Of a DNA stretch of 39,403 bases, positions 8,715 through 15,891 are shown one piece after another. Below the pieces are notes generated by a model that saw nothing but the letters and a program-made list of their open reading frames with translations, was not told the DNA's origin and did not search any database. The DNA is taken from positions 1 through 39,403 of the forward strand of contig PXTN01000110.1 of the NCBI GenBank assembly GCA_003022565.1. The letters run 5' to 3'. Position 1 is the stretch's first letter. Every line of letters begins with the position of its first letter. This stretch comes from Bacteroidetes bacterium QS_3_64_15. GTDB taxonomy: Bacteria > Bacteroidota > Rhodothermia > Rhodothermales > Salinibacteraceae. The translations under genes and the position numbers were made by a program.

Positions 8715-9218
8715 TCAGAGAATGATTCCGACGCGGAGGGGCACGACCAGGGTCGTCGATTCCTCGCCGACGAGAAGCCCAGGATTAAGTTCGAAGAACA
8801 CCGAGCTCTCCCTGAGCAGCCAGGCGCGACCGATGCCCAAGTTGAACGTCGGGCCGCTCTCGGTATCGATGTCTCCGAACGGCACGTACGCCCCGACGCC
8901 GCCGAGCGCATAGGTGGCCTGGGTGTTATTCGTTGAGAACGACACAATGGCCGATACCTTCGGGTCGAGGGCAAATGCGGCGTCGTCGCGCCCCTGGAAG
9001 ATGTAGCCGGTGAGGCCAGAGCCGATGGCAAGGGACACGTCGGGGTTGAGAGGAGTCGAGGCTCGGAAGTGAAGGCCGGGGCCCAGATTGTCGCCGGCCG
9101 TACTGCCGAGCACCTGGATCCCGAGTCCGAACCGGGACTGCTGTTCCTGGGCCTGCACGGGGCCGGCAAGGCCGAGCATCAGTCCGAATACAAGGAGAAG
9201 ACACAAGCGGCATCGCAT
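8715..9218 (-). CDS. Small outer-membrane beta-barrel protein
   Basis: 167 residues from the ATG at 9218, chosen because it gives a clear signal peptide (MRCRLCLLLVFGLMLGLAG, cut after VQAQ). The mature part is built of short alternating strands with Gly/aromatic turns (FGLGIQVLGSTAGDNLGPGLHF, IGSGLTGYIF, YALGGVGAYVPFG, FNLGIGRAW) and ends in a hydrophobic strand, VVPLRVGIIL. This is the pattern of an 8-stranded outer-membrane barrel of the OmpW/OmpA-like or generic porin-family type. Specific function unknown. It is convergent with the HAS-barrel gene and divergent from the acyl-CoA dehydrogenase gene, and a mobile element sits in the shared upstream region. Confidence 0.7.
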   Translation of the reverse strand: MRCRLCLLLVFGLMLGLAGPVQAQEQQSRFGLGIQVLGSTAGDNLGPGLHFRASTPLNPDVSLAIGSGLTGYIFQGRDDAAFALDPKVSAIVSFSTNNTQATYALGGVGAYVPFGDIDTESGPTFNLGIGRAWLLRESSVFFELNPGLLVGEESTTLVVPLRVGIIL

Positions 9219-9362
9219 GAAGATTGAGAGACTTGGAGAATCAAGGAGACGTGGGCGTCGTAGCAGGCACTGACTCGGTGGAAAATCCCCATTGGAATGG
9301 TCGCGACCGAGTGCTTGCCCATCCGGAACGTATGTCTCCGCGTGGCAAGCGTCAACTGGAAG

Positions 9363-9372
9363 CGCTTCTCGC
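9363..9372. repeat. Left target-site duplication, element copy 1
   Basis: CGCTTCTCGC, identical to 9574-9583 and directly abutting the left inverted end of the element. Confidence 0.8.
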
Positions 9373-9573
9373 CACGGCAATCGCATCGAATGCTTTTGCC
9401 CCGAAAATACCGCTCAAGGCATTCTCTGCTCACAGAAACACCCCATCGTCGCTCTGAGCTTGACTCAGAGCCCATCCGACTGTACGAAAAGTCCCAATCA
9501 GTCGATCGGATAGGCTCCAAAGCAAGTTTGGAGCGACAGTGGAAGTCCTTCCTGTGTTGATGCGATTGCCGTG
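9373..9573. mobile_element. 201-bp MITE-like non-autonomous element, copy 1
   Basis: The ends form a perfect 15-bp inverted repeat, CACGGCAATCGCATC at 9373-9387 and its complement at 9559-9573. Both ends abut identical 10-bp direct repeats (CGCTTCTCGC). A second element with the same ends and a different 10-bp duplication lies at 28673-28876. There is no transposase gene, so movement would need one supplied in trans. Ends starting with CA and a duplication of about 10 bp recall IS4-family elements, but that is inference. The interior outside the 90-nt core differs from copy 2, as in old or recombined copies. Confidence 0.82.
9448..9537. repeat. 90-nt paired-hairpin core, copy 1
   Basis: Two 25-nt units face each other at 9448-9472 and 9513-9537. 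Each is GTC + 8-bp stem + 5-nt loop: left stem GCTCTGAG/CTCAGAGC with loop CTTGA, right stem GCTCCAAA/TTTGGAGC. Read inward from either end, the units match except for four stem pairs that change on both sides together. The same 90-nt layout occurs at 28698-28787. The architecture is like paired inverted REP units. Confidence 0.8.
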
Positions 9574-9583
9574 CGCTTCTCGC
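9574..9583. repeat. Right target-site duplication, element copy 1
   Basis: CGCTTCTCGC, identical to 9363-9372 and abutting the right inverted end. Confidence 0.8.
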
Positions 9584-9653
9584 TCGGGTGTTTTGCTCCG
9601 AGCGGCCAATGCTGTCCCCGGTCACTCGCGATCGAAATTGTAGCACGCCAACC

Positions 9654-10886
9654 ATGGGCCACCCCGCACCAACGGAGACCGATGCCTCGCTCTCATCGTC
9701 CGAGACGTGGACGCCGGAGGCCTTCGAGGCGCTCGATTACTATGATTTGGATGAGCTCCTGGCGGACGGAGCCAGGGCCGTGCGAGACGAGGTGCGGGCC
9801 TTCGTCACTGACGAGGTGGAGCCGATCATCGAGGAGCATGCCCAGCGGGCCGAGTTTCCCTGGCACCTCATTCCGGCCTTCGCCGAGAGGGGCCTGCTCG
9901 GTCCTACGATTCCGCCCGAGTACGGGGGCGGGGGACAGAGCAACATTGCCTACGGACTGATGATGCAGGAGCTTGAGCGGGGCGACTCGGGGCTCCGCTC
10001 GTTTTGTTCCGTCACCGGCTCGCTGGTGATGTATCCCATCTGGCGGTACGGCACCGAGGCCCAGAAGGAGCGTTGGCTGCCGGCGCTGGCGGCCGGCGAC
10101 GCCATCGGGTGCTTTGGCCTGACGGAGCCGGAGGTCGGCTCAAACCCGTCCGCCCTCCAGACCCGAGCCCGGCGGGAGGGAGAGACCTGGATTCTGGACG
10201 GCCACAAGCGATGGTCCACCAATGCCACCATCGCCGACGTGGCTGTGATCTGGGCGAAGGACGAGGACGGCGTGATTCGGGGTTTCCTCGTCGAGACGGA
10301 CCGCGACGGCGTGTCCACCCCGCCCATCGACGACACGTGGTCGCTCCGGGCGGCGGTCACGAGTGAGGTCGTGCTCGACGACGTGCAGGTGCCGGAGGCC
10401 CATCGCCTGCCGGCGGCCGAGGGGCTTGGGGCGCCGCTTTCCTGCCTCACCCAGGCCCGCTACGGCATCTGCTGGGGCACCATCGGGGCGGCCATGGCGT
10501 GCTACGACGCGGCCCGCCAGCACGCCCAGAACCGGGAGCAGTTTGGGCAGCCCATCGGGGGCTTCCAACTCATGCAGGAGCGCCTCGTGGAGATGGTGCA
10601 GGAGATCACGAAGGCCCAGCTTCTGAACTGGCGCCTCGGCACTCTCAAGGATGCCGGCGACATGCGGCCCCAGCAGGTCTCCCTCGCCAAGCGCAACAAC
10701 TGCGAGACGGCGCTGGAGGTTGCTCGGTCGGCGCGCCAGGTGCTAGGAGGAAACGGAGTGACCAGCATGTATCCGGTCATGCGGCACATGAACAATCTCG
10801 AAAGTGTGATCACCTACGAGGGCACCCACGAGGTGCACACGCTCGTCGTGGGAGAGGACGTGACGGGAGAGAATGCGTTTACGTAG
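9654..10886 (+). CDS. Acyl-CoA dehydrogenase, glutaryl-CoA dehydrogenase type
   Basis: 410 residues from the ATG at 9654; the frame is open further upstream but that part runs into the mobile element. FAD-dependent dehydrogenase with the family signatures CFGLTEPEVGSNPS (FAD/substrate segment), RYGICWGTIGAA, QFGQPIGGFQLMQERL and RQVLGGNGVTSMYPVMRH. The catalytic base is Glu389 in TYEGTHEVH. Arg115 in GLRSFCSV aligns with the arginine that binds the distal carboxylate in glutaryl-CoA dehydrogenase (YRSAMS in the mitochondrial enzyme), so a dicarboxylyl-CoA substrate, as in lysine and tryptophan degradation, is likely. The stop is followed by 356 nt without a gene, so it appears monocistronic. 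Confidence 0.88.
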   Translation: MGHPAPTETDASLSSSETWTPEAFEALDYYDLDELLADGARAVRDEVRAFVTDEVEPIIEEHAQRAEFPWHLIPAFAERGLLGPTIPPEYGGGGQSNIAYGLMMQELERGDSGLRSFCSVTGSLVMYPIWRYGTEAQKERWLPALAAGDAIGCFGLTEPEVGSNPSALQTRARREGETWILDGHKRWSTNATIADVAVIWAKDEDGVIRGFLVETDRDGVSTPPIDDTWSLRAAVTSEVVLDDVQVPEAHRLPAAEGLGAPLSCLTQARYGICWGTIGAAMACYDAARQHAQNREQFGQPIGGFQLMQERLVEMVQEITKAQLLNWRLGTLKDAGDMRPQQVSLAKRNNCETALEVARSARQVLGGNGVTSMYPVMRHMNNLESVITYEGTHEVHTLVVGEDVTGENAFT

Positions 10887-11242
10887 TGGCACCCTCATCG
10901 CTGACCCTCTGCTTCGCCTCCCTCTCGCCCTATGCCAGACCTCGGTGTCCAGGTCGAAGACGCTCGAACGAGTCGCCTCGCCCCGCCGCGCGACGTGTCC
11001 ACGGAGGCGCACGCATTTCCTCGATGATTGGCACCCCCCGGCATCCCTCCGCGATTGGATTGGCCTGGTACGACCTGAAAACAGCACTGCGGGTCCGTAA
11101 GGTTGAGACGTGCGCATCCAGCGAATCCACGAGCAGGAAGGTGGTTCATCGGTGCCCCTCTAAAGCCTGCTTGGGACCGTCCCGCCCCACGCCTGAGACG
11201 AGCGCACCGACGGGGGCTCCACGTTTCGAATTGTGGAGGAGC
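10887..11242. other. Intergenic stretch between convergent genes
   Basis: 356 nt between the ends of the acyl-CoA dehydrogenase and the RAYT gene. I see no gene, no strong hairpin with a T tract and no repeat beyond a loose double occurrence of CGAATTG near 11226-11255. Confidence 0.5.
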
Positions 11243-11854
11243 TCATTCGAATTGGGAAAGACGGTCCTCCGTCCAGGTGGCTGGATTCCCGAGGACGTAC
11301 CGGCGCGCCGCCTTCAGTTCGCGACGGTTGCGCAGGATGCGGTCGTAGTACCGGGCTTGCCACCCGAAATGGGGGCGACAAGCCGCCCGGATGCGTTTGG
11401 TGCACACCGATTTGTATTGCCCGACGATGGCCCCCACCGAATGGGCTCGCAACCGAAATTCACCCTTGGATTCCTGCCCGTTTCCCTGTGTAGAGTCGTC
11501 CCGGCAGTCGTCCCGGCGGGACGACTCTACACAGGGATCATCCAATGATTTTGCGGCATCGTGCCCGGGCGATTCGGTCGTGATGCCCAGAATGCCGTGC
11601 ACGTGGTTGGGCATCACGATCCACGCGTCCAACCGGACATACGGACGGACCTCGGGGGTGCGTCGCCATTCCTGCGCCGCAATGCATCCAGCCCGCGACA
11701 GCGCCATGATCCCGTTCCGGACCGCTCCGAATTGCGGCCGTCGATCAGCCGTGCAGATCGTAAGGAAATACCATGCGGACCGGCGGTAGTCCCAGCCGTC
11801 GAGACGTATCGAATCGGGGTGGTACTCTTCGTCCCAGTCGAGATCTGCGGACAT
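11243..11854 (-). CDS. REP-associated tyrosine transposase (RAYT, Y1/HUH family)
   Basis: 203 residues. Single-strand DNA nuclease of the Y1 transposase group, thought to mobilise REP palindromes. It shows YFLTICTADRRPQFG at residues 29-43, the metal-binding His-Val-His in MPNHVHGIL (His84, His86), the catalytic Tyr147 in GAIVGQYKS, and the C-terminal block FGWQARYYDRILRNRREL...YVLGNPATW, all standard for the family. The linker between the HUH and Tyr motifs (residues about 106-124, with RRDDCRDDSTQG) is encoded by a REP-like palindrome lying in frame inside the gene. GTAG-headed palindromes also lie upstream. A minus-strand terminator in the leader may limit its expression. The motif set is complete, so it may be active. 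Confidence 0.9.
   Translation of the reverse strand: MSADLDWDEEYHPDSIRLDGWDYRRSAWYFLTICTADRRPQFGAVRNGIMALSRAGCIAAQEWRRTPEVRPYVRLDAWIVMPNHVHGILGITTESPGHDAAKSLDDPCVESSRRDDCRDDSTQGNGQESKGEFRLRAHSVGAIVGQYKSVCTKRIRAACRPHFGWQARYYDRILRNRRELKAARRYVLGNPATWTEDRLSQFE
11484..11536. repeat. REP-like palindrome inside the RAYT coding sequence
   Basis: A perfect 20-bp inverted repeat (11484-11503 with 11517-11536, 13-nt loop) carrying GTAG at 11489-11492 and CTAC at the mirrored place. Inside it a 12-bp unit, AGTCGTCCCGGC, is directly repeated (11494-11505, 11506-11517), giving an alternative hairpin, GTCGTCCCG-G-CGGGACGAC (11507-11525). GTAG beside a hairpin is the classical REP layout. It stays in frame. 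Confidence 0.85.
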
Positions 11855-11920
11855 GGAGAACGGTCATCGTGACGGGAGGCTCTCCCGAGTAGACACGTGT
11901 CCGTCCCCGAGTCTAACGTT

Positions 11921-11935
11921 GTAGAATCGTTCCGG
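11921..11935 (+). repeat. Half REP-like sequence
   Basis: GTAGAATCGTTCCGG matches 13 of 15 bases of the head of the palindrome inside the RAYT gene (GTAGAGTCGTCCCGG) but lacks a mirrored partner. It lies 67 nt upstream of the RAYT start. Possibly a decayed copy. Confidence 0.45.
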
Positions 11936-11962
11936 GAGAGAGGGGAGGAAGGATCAACCACG

Positions 11963-12005
11963 AAAAAAGCCCCGCTGGCATCCCAAAGAAGGGGGCCAAC
12001 GGGGC
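11963..12005 (-). terminator. Rho-independent terminator on the minus strand, in the RAYT leader
   Basis: Read on the minus strand: GCCCCGTTGGC (12005-11995), a 15-nt loop, GCCAGCGGGGC (11979-11969), then TTTTTTC. The 11-bp stem is complete as RNA, with one G-U pair. No minus-strand gene ends here; the next gene downstream on that strand is RAYT (start 11854), so it would act as an attenuator or end a short RNA. Confidence 0.75.
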
Positions 12006-12020
12006 ACGAAGATGTGCAGA

Positions 12021-12063
12021 GACATCCGTAGATTCATCCCGCCGGGACGAATTTTCGGATGTC
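12021..12063. repeat. REP-like palindrome upstream of RAYT
   Basis: Arms 12021-12041 and 12043-12063 pair at 18 of 21 positions. GTAG is at 12028-12031 and the centre CATCCCGCCGGGACGA resembles the centre of the palindrome inside the RAYT gene. It belongs to the same presumed family. Confidence 0.75.
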
Positions 12064-12320
12064 GTGAGGGGGCCCGGGCAAGGGGCCAACGCAAAGGATC
12101 TCACGCCCCCATCCCTCCGTTACAGCCGTGAAATTCGACGGCAAAAAAGCTCAGACCGGCACTGGATTTGTGCTTTCGTACCATCCCGCTAATCCGCCGA
12201 AGTTTGTCGTGTGCCGGCGACAGGACCGTCAGTGTGTCATCAAACGCCGCTGGCAGACTGACACCCCCGGACACGATTCTCCCACTCCGATCACGTTGAA
12301 TTAACCACACTCTACCCCAT

Positions 12321-12902
12321 ATGCCTACGACCACCACGAAGACATCCAACACTGCTCACGGCGAGCCCTGGCGCCCCCAGCAGATGATTGAGGACAACCC
12401 GATCGGACTCGACCAGGAGGTCGCCGAACAGCTCATCCCGACGCTCGACGAGATTCAGTGCACGCTCTGGACGCTGTATCATCAGTACCAGAAGCATCAT
12501 TGGCTCGTGGAGGGACCGCAGTTCAACGACCTCCACGTGTTCCTTGAGGAGAATTACGAGGAGGTCCACAAGTACGTGGACCGCGTGGCCGAGCGCATCA
12601 CGGCTCTCGGCGGCATCCCCACGAGCGCGCCGGACGCGCAGGCCGAGCTCTCGCACGTAGAGCACGAGCCGGAGGGAACCTACCGCATCCGGCAGATGCT
12701 CCAGCACGACCTCGACGCCGAGCGCACCCTTGCGCAGGTGCTCCGAGACACGATTTCGGAGGCGCAGGAGCTCGGCGATTCCGGCACCGAGCGCACACTG
12801 AAGAAGGTGCTCACCAAGGTTGAGGACCGCGCCCACCACCTCGACCACTTCCTGGGCGAGGACAGCCTGGAAGCAGGCCGACCGAATGGCGACGCGGCGT
12901 AA
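12321..12902 (+). CDS. dps: Dps-like ferritin (DNA protection during starvation)
   Basis: 193 residues. Dps proteins form 12-subunit cages that oxidise and store iron with peroxide and shield DNA. The core TLYHQYQKHHWLVEGPQFNDLH followed by FLEENYEEVHKYVDRVAERITALGGIPT contains the usual ferroxidase residues (His60 region, His72, Glu76/77, Asp87, Glu91) shared between subunits. The second helical pair (RQMLQHDLDAERTLAQVLRDTISEAQELGD) and the HHLDHFLGEDS end also fit. It is about 25-30 residues longer than typical Dps, with short extensions at both ends. A clear terminator follows 40 nt after the stop, so the gene is monocistronic. Confidence 0.87.
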   Translation: MPTTTTKTSNTAHGEPWRPQQMIEDNPIGLDQEVAEQLIPTLDEIQCTLWTLYHQYQKHHWLVEGPQFNDLHVFLEENYEEVHKYVDRVAERITALGGIPTSAPDAQAELSHVEHEPEGTYRIRQMLQHDLDAERTLAQVLRDTISEAQELGDSGTERTLKKVLTKVEDRAHHLDHFLGEDSLEAGRPNGDAA

Positions 12903-12942
12903 CCGCGTTCCACTCCGGCCTCGGTCGCTAGACGTGTTGTAA

Positions 12943-12979
12943 AGCCCGGCACCGGGTCTCCGGTGTCGGGCTTCCTTTT
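12943..12979 (+). terminator. Rho-independent terminator of dps
   Basis: A 13-bp stem, AGCCCGGCACCGG (12943-12955) with CCGGTGTCGGGCT (12960-12972), one G-T pair, loop GTCT, followed by TCCTTTT. Strong and correctly placed. Confidence 0.92.
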
Positions 12980-13189
12980 GTGTACTGTACGGGGGACCTG
13001 CCCCAGTTCGAAGTGGTGCGCAGGGCCGCAGACGTGGAATCAAAACAAATCGGTCACAAGGGAAGTCGGAACGACCCTGCCGCAGCGGGCGTGCCTAACG
13101 GGCCAATTCTGAGCGACAGGTTGTGACACTCGTCTCTCACGGCCTAGCCCTGTCTCTTTGTCACATCGATCAGTCATCCTTCTCTTATC

Positions 13190-15775
13190 ATGAAGCGTTT
13201 GGTTGTTGTTGAGTCGCCGACGAAGGCCCGGACAATCCGGGCGTTCTTGCCAAACAATGGGTTTCGCGTCGAGGCCAGCATGGGGCACATCCGCGATCTT
13301 CCGGCGTCGGCGGACCAGATTCCGTCGGAGTATGAGGATGAGGACTGGGCCCGGCTCGGCGTGAAGATTACCAACGGCTTTGAACCCCTGTACATCGTGC
13401 CGCCGGACAAGAAGGATGTCGTCCGGGACCTGAGGGGGGCCGTCAAGGACGCCGACCGGCTCTACATCGCGACGGACGAGGATCGGGAGGGCGAATCCAT
13501 CGGGTGGCACCTGGTGAACACCCTGGAGCCGGATGTGCCCGTCGAGCGCATGGTCTTCCACGAGATTACGCAGGACGCCATCCAGCAGGCCCTGGACGAC
13601 ACGCGCGACATCGACGAGCACCTGGTGGAGGCGCAGCAGACGCGTCGCATTCTCGATCGCCTCGTCGGCTACTCGATCTCACCTCTGCTCTGGCGCAAGA
13701 TCAAGCCGAAGCTCTCGGCGGGCCGCGTGCAGAGCGTGGCGGTGCGACTTCTAGTGCGAAAAGAGACAGAGCGCATCACGTTCATCCCGGCCACCTACTG
13801 GGACCTCGACGCTCAACTCACCAAGGAGGGCATCGGGGTAGAGGCGGAGATGACGCACCTGAACGAGGTACGTCTTGCTTCAGGGAAGGACTTCGACGAG
13901 GACACGGGCCGTCTTGAAGAGTCGCTGACGGAGGGCGAAGACATCGTACTGCTCGATGAGGAGCAGGCCACTGCGCTGGCCGAGCAGTTGCCCGAAACGA
14001 CGTGGCGCATCGCCGACATTAAGGAGCGAACCCGTACAAAGTCCCCCTTCGCGCCCTTTATCACGTCTACACTCCAGCAGGAGGCCAACCGCAAGCTCAA
14101 CCTCTCGTCGAGCCGGACGATGAGCATCGCTCAGTCGCTCTACGAGAATGGCTACATCACCTACATGCGCACCGACTCGACGAATCTGTCTGAGGAGGCG
14201 GTAACGGGGGCCCGCCGCACTGTGGCGCAGCGGTACGGCGACGAGTACCTGAGCGACGGGGTGCGCCAGTACAGCTCCTCCGACAGCGCGCAGGAGGCCC
14301 ACGAGGCCATCCGCCCTGTCGGGTCCGAGATGAAAACCAAAGACGAGCTTGGCCTCAGCGGCATCGAGGCGGCCCTCTACGACCTGATCTGGAAGCGTAC
14401 CCTCGCTACCCAGACGGCGGACGCCAAGATCCGCTATACGAACGTCTACTTCGACGCTGAGGTGGACGGCGACGTGGCGCGGTTCCGGGCCTCCGGCAAG
14501 CGGCTCGATTTTCCCGGCTTCTTCCGCGTGCTAGTGGAGGGCGCCGACGACCCGGAGGCGGCCCTGCGCGATCAGGAGCGCCCGCTGCCGCCGCTCGACG
14601 TGGGCGAAACGTCGGCTACGGAGGCCTCGGGGGACGGCTTCCGCATTCAGTCCGTCGAGCCTCTGGGGCACGAAACGAAACCCCCCTCGCGCTACACGGA
14701 GGCGTCCCTCGTAGAGACCCTCGAGGAGGAGGGCATCGGCCGTCCCTCCACGTACGCCACCATCATCGGTACCATCCAGCAGCGCGGCTACGTGCGGAAA
14801 GAGAACAGCGCGCTCGTCCCCACCTTCACGGCCTTCGCCACGAATAACCTGATGGAGGCCCAGTTCGAGCCCCTGGTCGACGTCAACTTTACGGCCGAGA
14901 TGGAGGAGGTGCTCGATGACATTGCCCGGGGCCGGGAGGAGCCAACCCCATACCTCCGAGACTTTTACAAAGGAGACGAGGGCGTCGAGGGCCGAGTGGA
15001 AGAGGGGCTCGAGACGATTGACGCCCGCGAGATCAGTTCAATGTTCTTCCCTGAGCAGTGGGGCGACTACGTCGTGCGCGTCGGCAAGTACGGGCCGTAC
15101 GTGGAAGGAGAGATGAACGGCTCCACCGTGACGGCCTCCCTTCCCGACGACCTGGCACCGGGGGACACGACCGAGGAGCGCCTCGCGGCCATCCTGGAGG
15201 AGGCAAACAAGGGAGATCGGGCGCTCGGCATTCATCCCGAGGCCGACCTGCCGGTATTGCTGAAGTCCGGCCCCTACGGCCCCTACGTCCAACTGGGCGA
15301 CGATGAGGAAGATGATCCGAAGCGGGTCTCGCTGCCGCCGGACGTAGAGCCCGAGGACGTGGACTTCAACCTCGGCCTCAAGATCATCGACCTTCCCCGG
15401 ACGTTGGGAGAGCATCCGGAGACGGGCAATCTGATTGAGGCCGACATTGGACGCTACGGCCCCTATGTGCGACACGAGGACACCTTTGCGTCCCTCCAAG
15501 ACGAGGACGACGTGTTGACGGTGGAACTGGAGCGCGCCCTCGAACTGATTCAGCGCAAGGAGGCCCGCAACGAGCCGGACCGGGTTCTCGGCCCGCATCC
15601 CGAGAGCGACGAGCCGGTGGAGGTGTGGAACGGGCGCTACGGGCCGTACGTGAAGCACGACGGCACCAATGCCTCCCTCAAGGATGACCAGTCCATCGAC
15701 GCCCTGACGATGGACGAGGCCCTCGATCTGCTGGCGGAAAAGGGCGACGAGGCCACGCAGAAGGTGCGGGGGTGA
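13190..15775 (+). CDS. topA: DNA topoisomerase I (type IA)
   Basis: 861 residues. Relaxes negatively supercoiled DNA by single-strand cleavage and passage. The TOPRIM domain opens the protein (RLVVVESPTKARTIRAFL; acidic triad in ATDEDREGESIGWHL). The active-site tyrosine is Tyr325 in ENGYITYMRTDSTNLS. IGRPSTYATIIGTIQQRGYV and the later FTAEMEEVLDDIARG are standard core motifs. The C-terminus has four repeats marked by GKYGPYV, GPYGPYV, GRYGPYV and GRYGPYV (about residues 630-850) and no four-Cys zinc fingers. The acid-rich composition fits a halophile. It converges on rsgA, with a hairpin of heptad repeats between the stop codons. Confidence 0.97.
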   Translation: MKRLVVVESPTKARTIRAFLPNNGFRVEASMGHIRDLPASADQIPSEYEDEDWARLGVKITNGFEPLYIVPPDKKDVVRDLRGAVKDADRLYIATDEDREGESIGWHLVNTLEPDVPVERMVFHEITQDAIQQALDDTRDIDEHLVEAQQTRRILDRLVGYSISPLLWRKIKPKLSAGRVQSVAVRLLVRKETERITFIPATYWDLDAQLTKEGIGVEAEMTHLNEVRLASGKDFDEDTGRLEESLTEGEDIVLLDEEQATALAEQLPETTWRIADIKERTRTKSPFAPFITSTLQQEANRKLNLSSSRTMSIAQSLYENGYITYMRTDSTNLSEEAVTGARRTVAQRYGDEYLSDGVRQYSSSDSAQEAHEAIRPVGSEMKTKDELGLSGIEAALYDLIWKRTLATQTADAKIRYTNVYFDAEVDGDVARFRASGKRLDFPGFFRVLVEGADDPEAALRDQERPLPPLDVGETSATEASGDGFRIQSVEPLGHETKPPSRYTEASLVETLEEEGIGRPSTYATIIGTIQQRGYVRKENSALVPTFTAFATNNLMEAQFEPLVDVNFTAEMEEVLDDIARGREEPTPYLRDFYKGDEGVEGRVEEGLETIDAREISSMFFPEQWGDYVVRVGKYGPYVEGEMNGSTVTASLPDDLAPGDTTEERLAAILEEANKGDRALGIHPEADLPVLLKSGPYGPYVQLGDDEEDDPKRVSLPPDVEPEDVDFNLGLKIIDLPRTLGEHPETGNLIEADIGRYGPYVRHEDTFASLQDEDDVLTVELERALELIQRKEARNEPDRVLGPHPESDEPVEVWNGRYGPYVKHDGTNASLKDDQSIDALTMDEALDLLAEKGDEATQKVRG

Positions 15776-15834
15776 GAGCGCGGGAAATCCGTTCCCGAAA
15801 GTCGCTTCCCACAAAGGCTGCGTGTCGAAGAGGT

Positions 15835-15891
15835 CGTGAGACGTGAGGCGTGAAACGTGAGAGCAGAAGTCACGCATCACGTTTCACGCAT
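15835..15891. repeat. Heptad-repeat hairpin between topA and rsgA
   Basis: Four tandem 7-nt units of the form CGTGARR (15835-15862) are followed by three of the form CACGYWT (15871-15891). They fold into a perfect 13-bp stem, GCGTGAAACGTGA (15848-15860) with 15877-15889, and a 16-nt loop. It touches the first base of the rsgA stop triplet. No T tract on either strand, but the position suits a bidirectional transcription barrier. Confidence 0.7.

Larger units (their letters stand above)
9219..9653. other. Divergent intergenic region holding a miniature mobile element
   Basis: 435 nt between the outer-membrane protein and acyl-CoA dehydrogenase genes. Positions 9363-9583 are taken up by a 201-bp element with its direct repeats. 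The flanks, 9219-9362 and 9584-9653, must hold both promoters; I could not pick out convincing boxes. Open frames crossing the region have no family motifs. Confidence 0.6.
11855..12320. other. Divergent intergenic region between RAYT and dps
   Basis: 466 nt holding a GTAG-headed half-palindrome (11921-11935), a minus-strand terminator (11963-12005) and a full REP-like palindrome (12021-12063). The rest (12064-12320) should include the dps promoter; the last 60 nt are more AT-rich (TTGAATTAACCACACTC). No gene seen; short frames on the minus strand lack motifs. Confidence 0.6.

Noticed and set aside
9179-9655. 158-codon minus-strand frame across the first mobile element
   Set aside because: It runs through the inverted ends and hairpins of the element and out into both flanks, with no transposase motifs.
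12101-12352. 83-codon minus-strand frame upstream of dps, before the orphan terminator
   Set aside because: It would overlap the dps start region and has no recognisable sequence; a non-coding transcript is the simpler idea if anything is made here.
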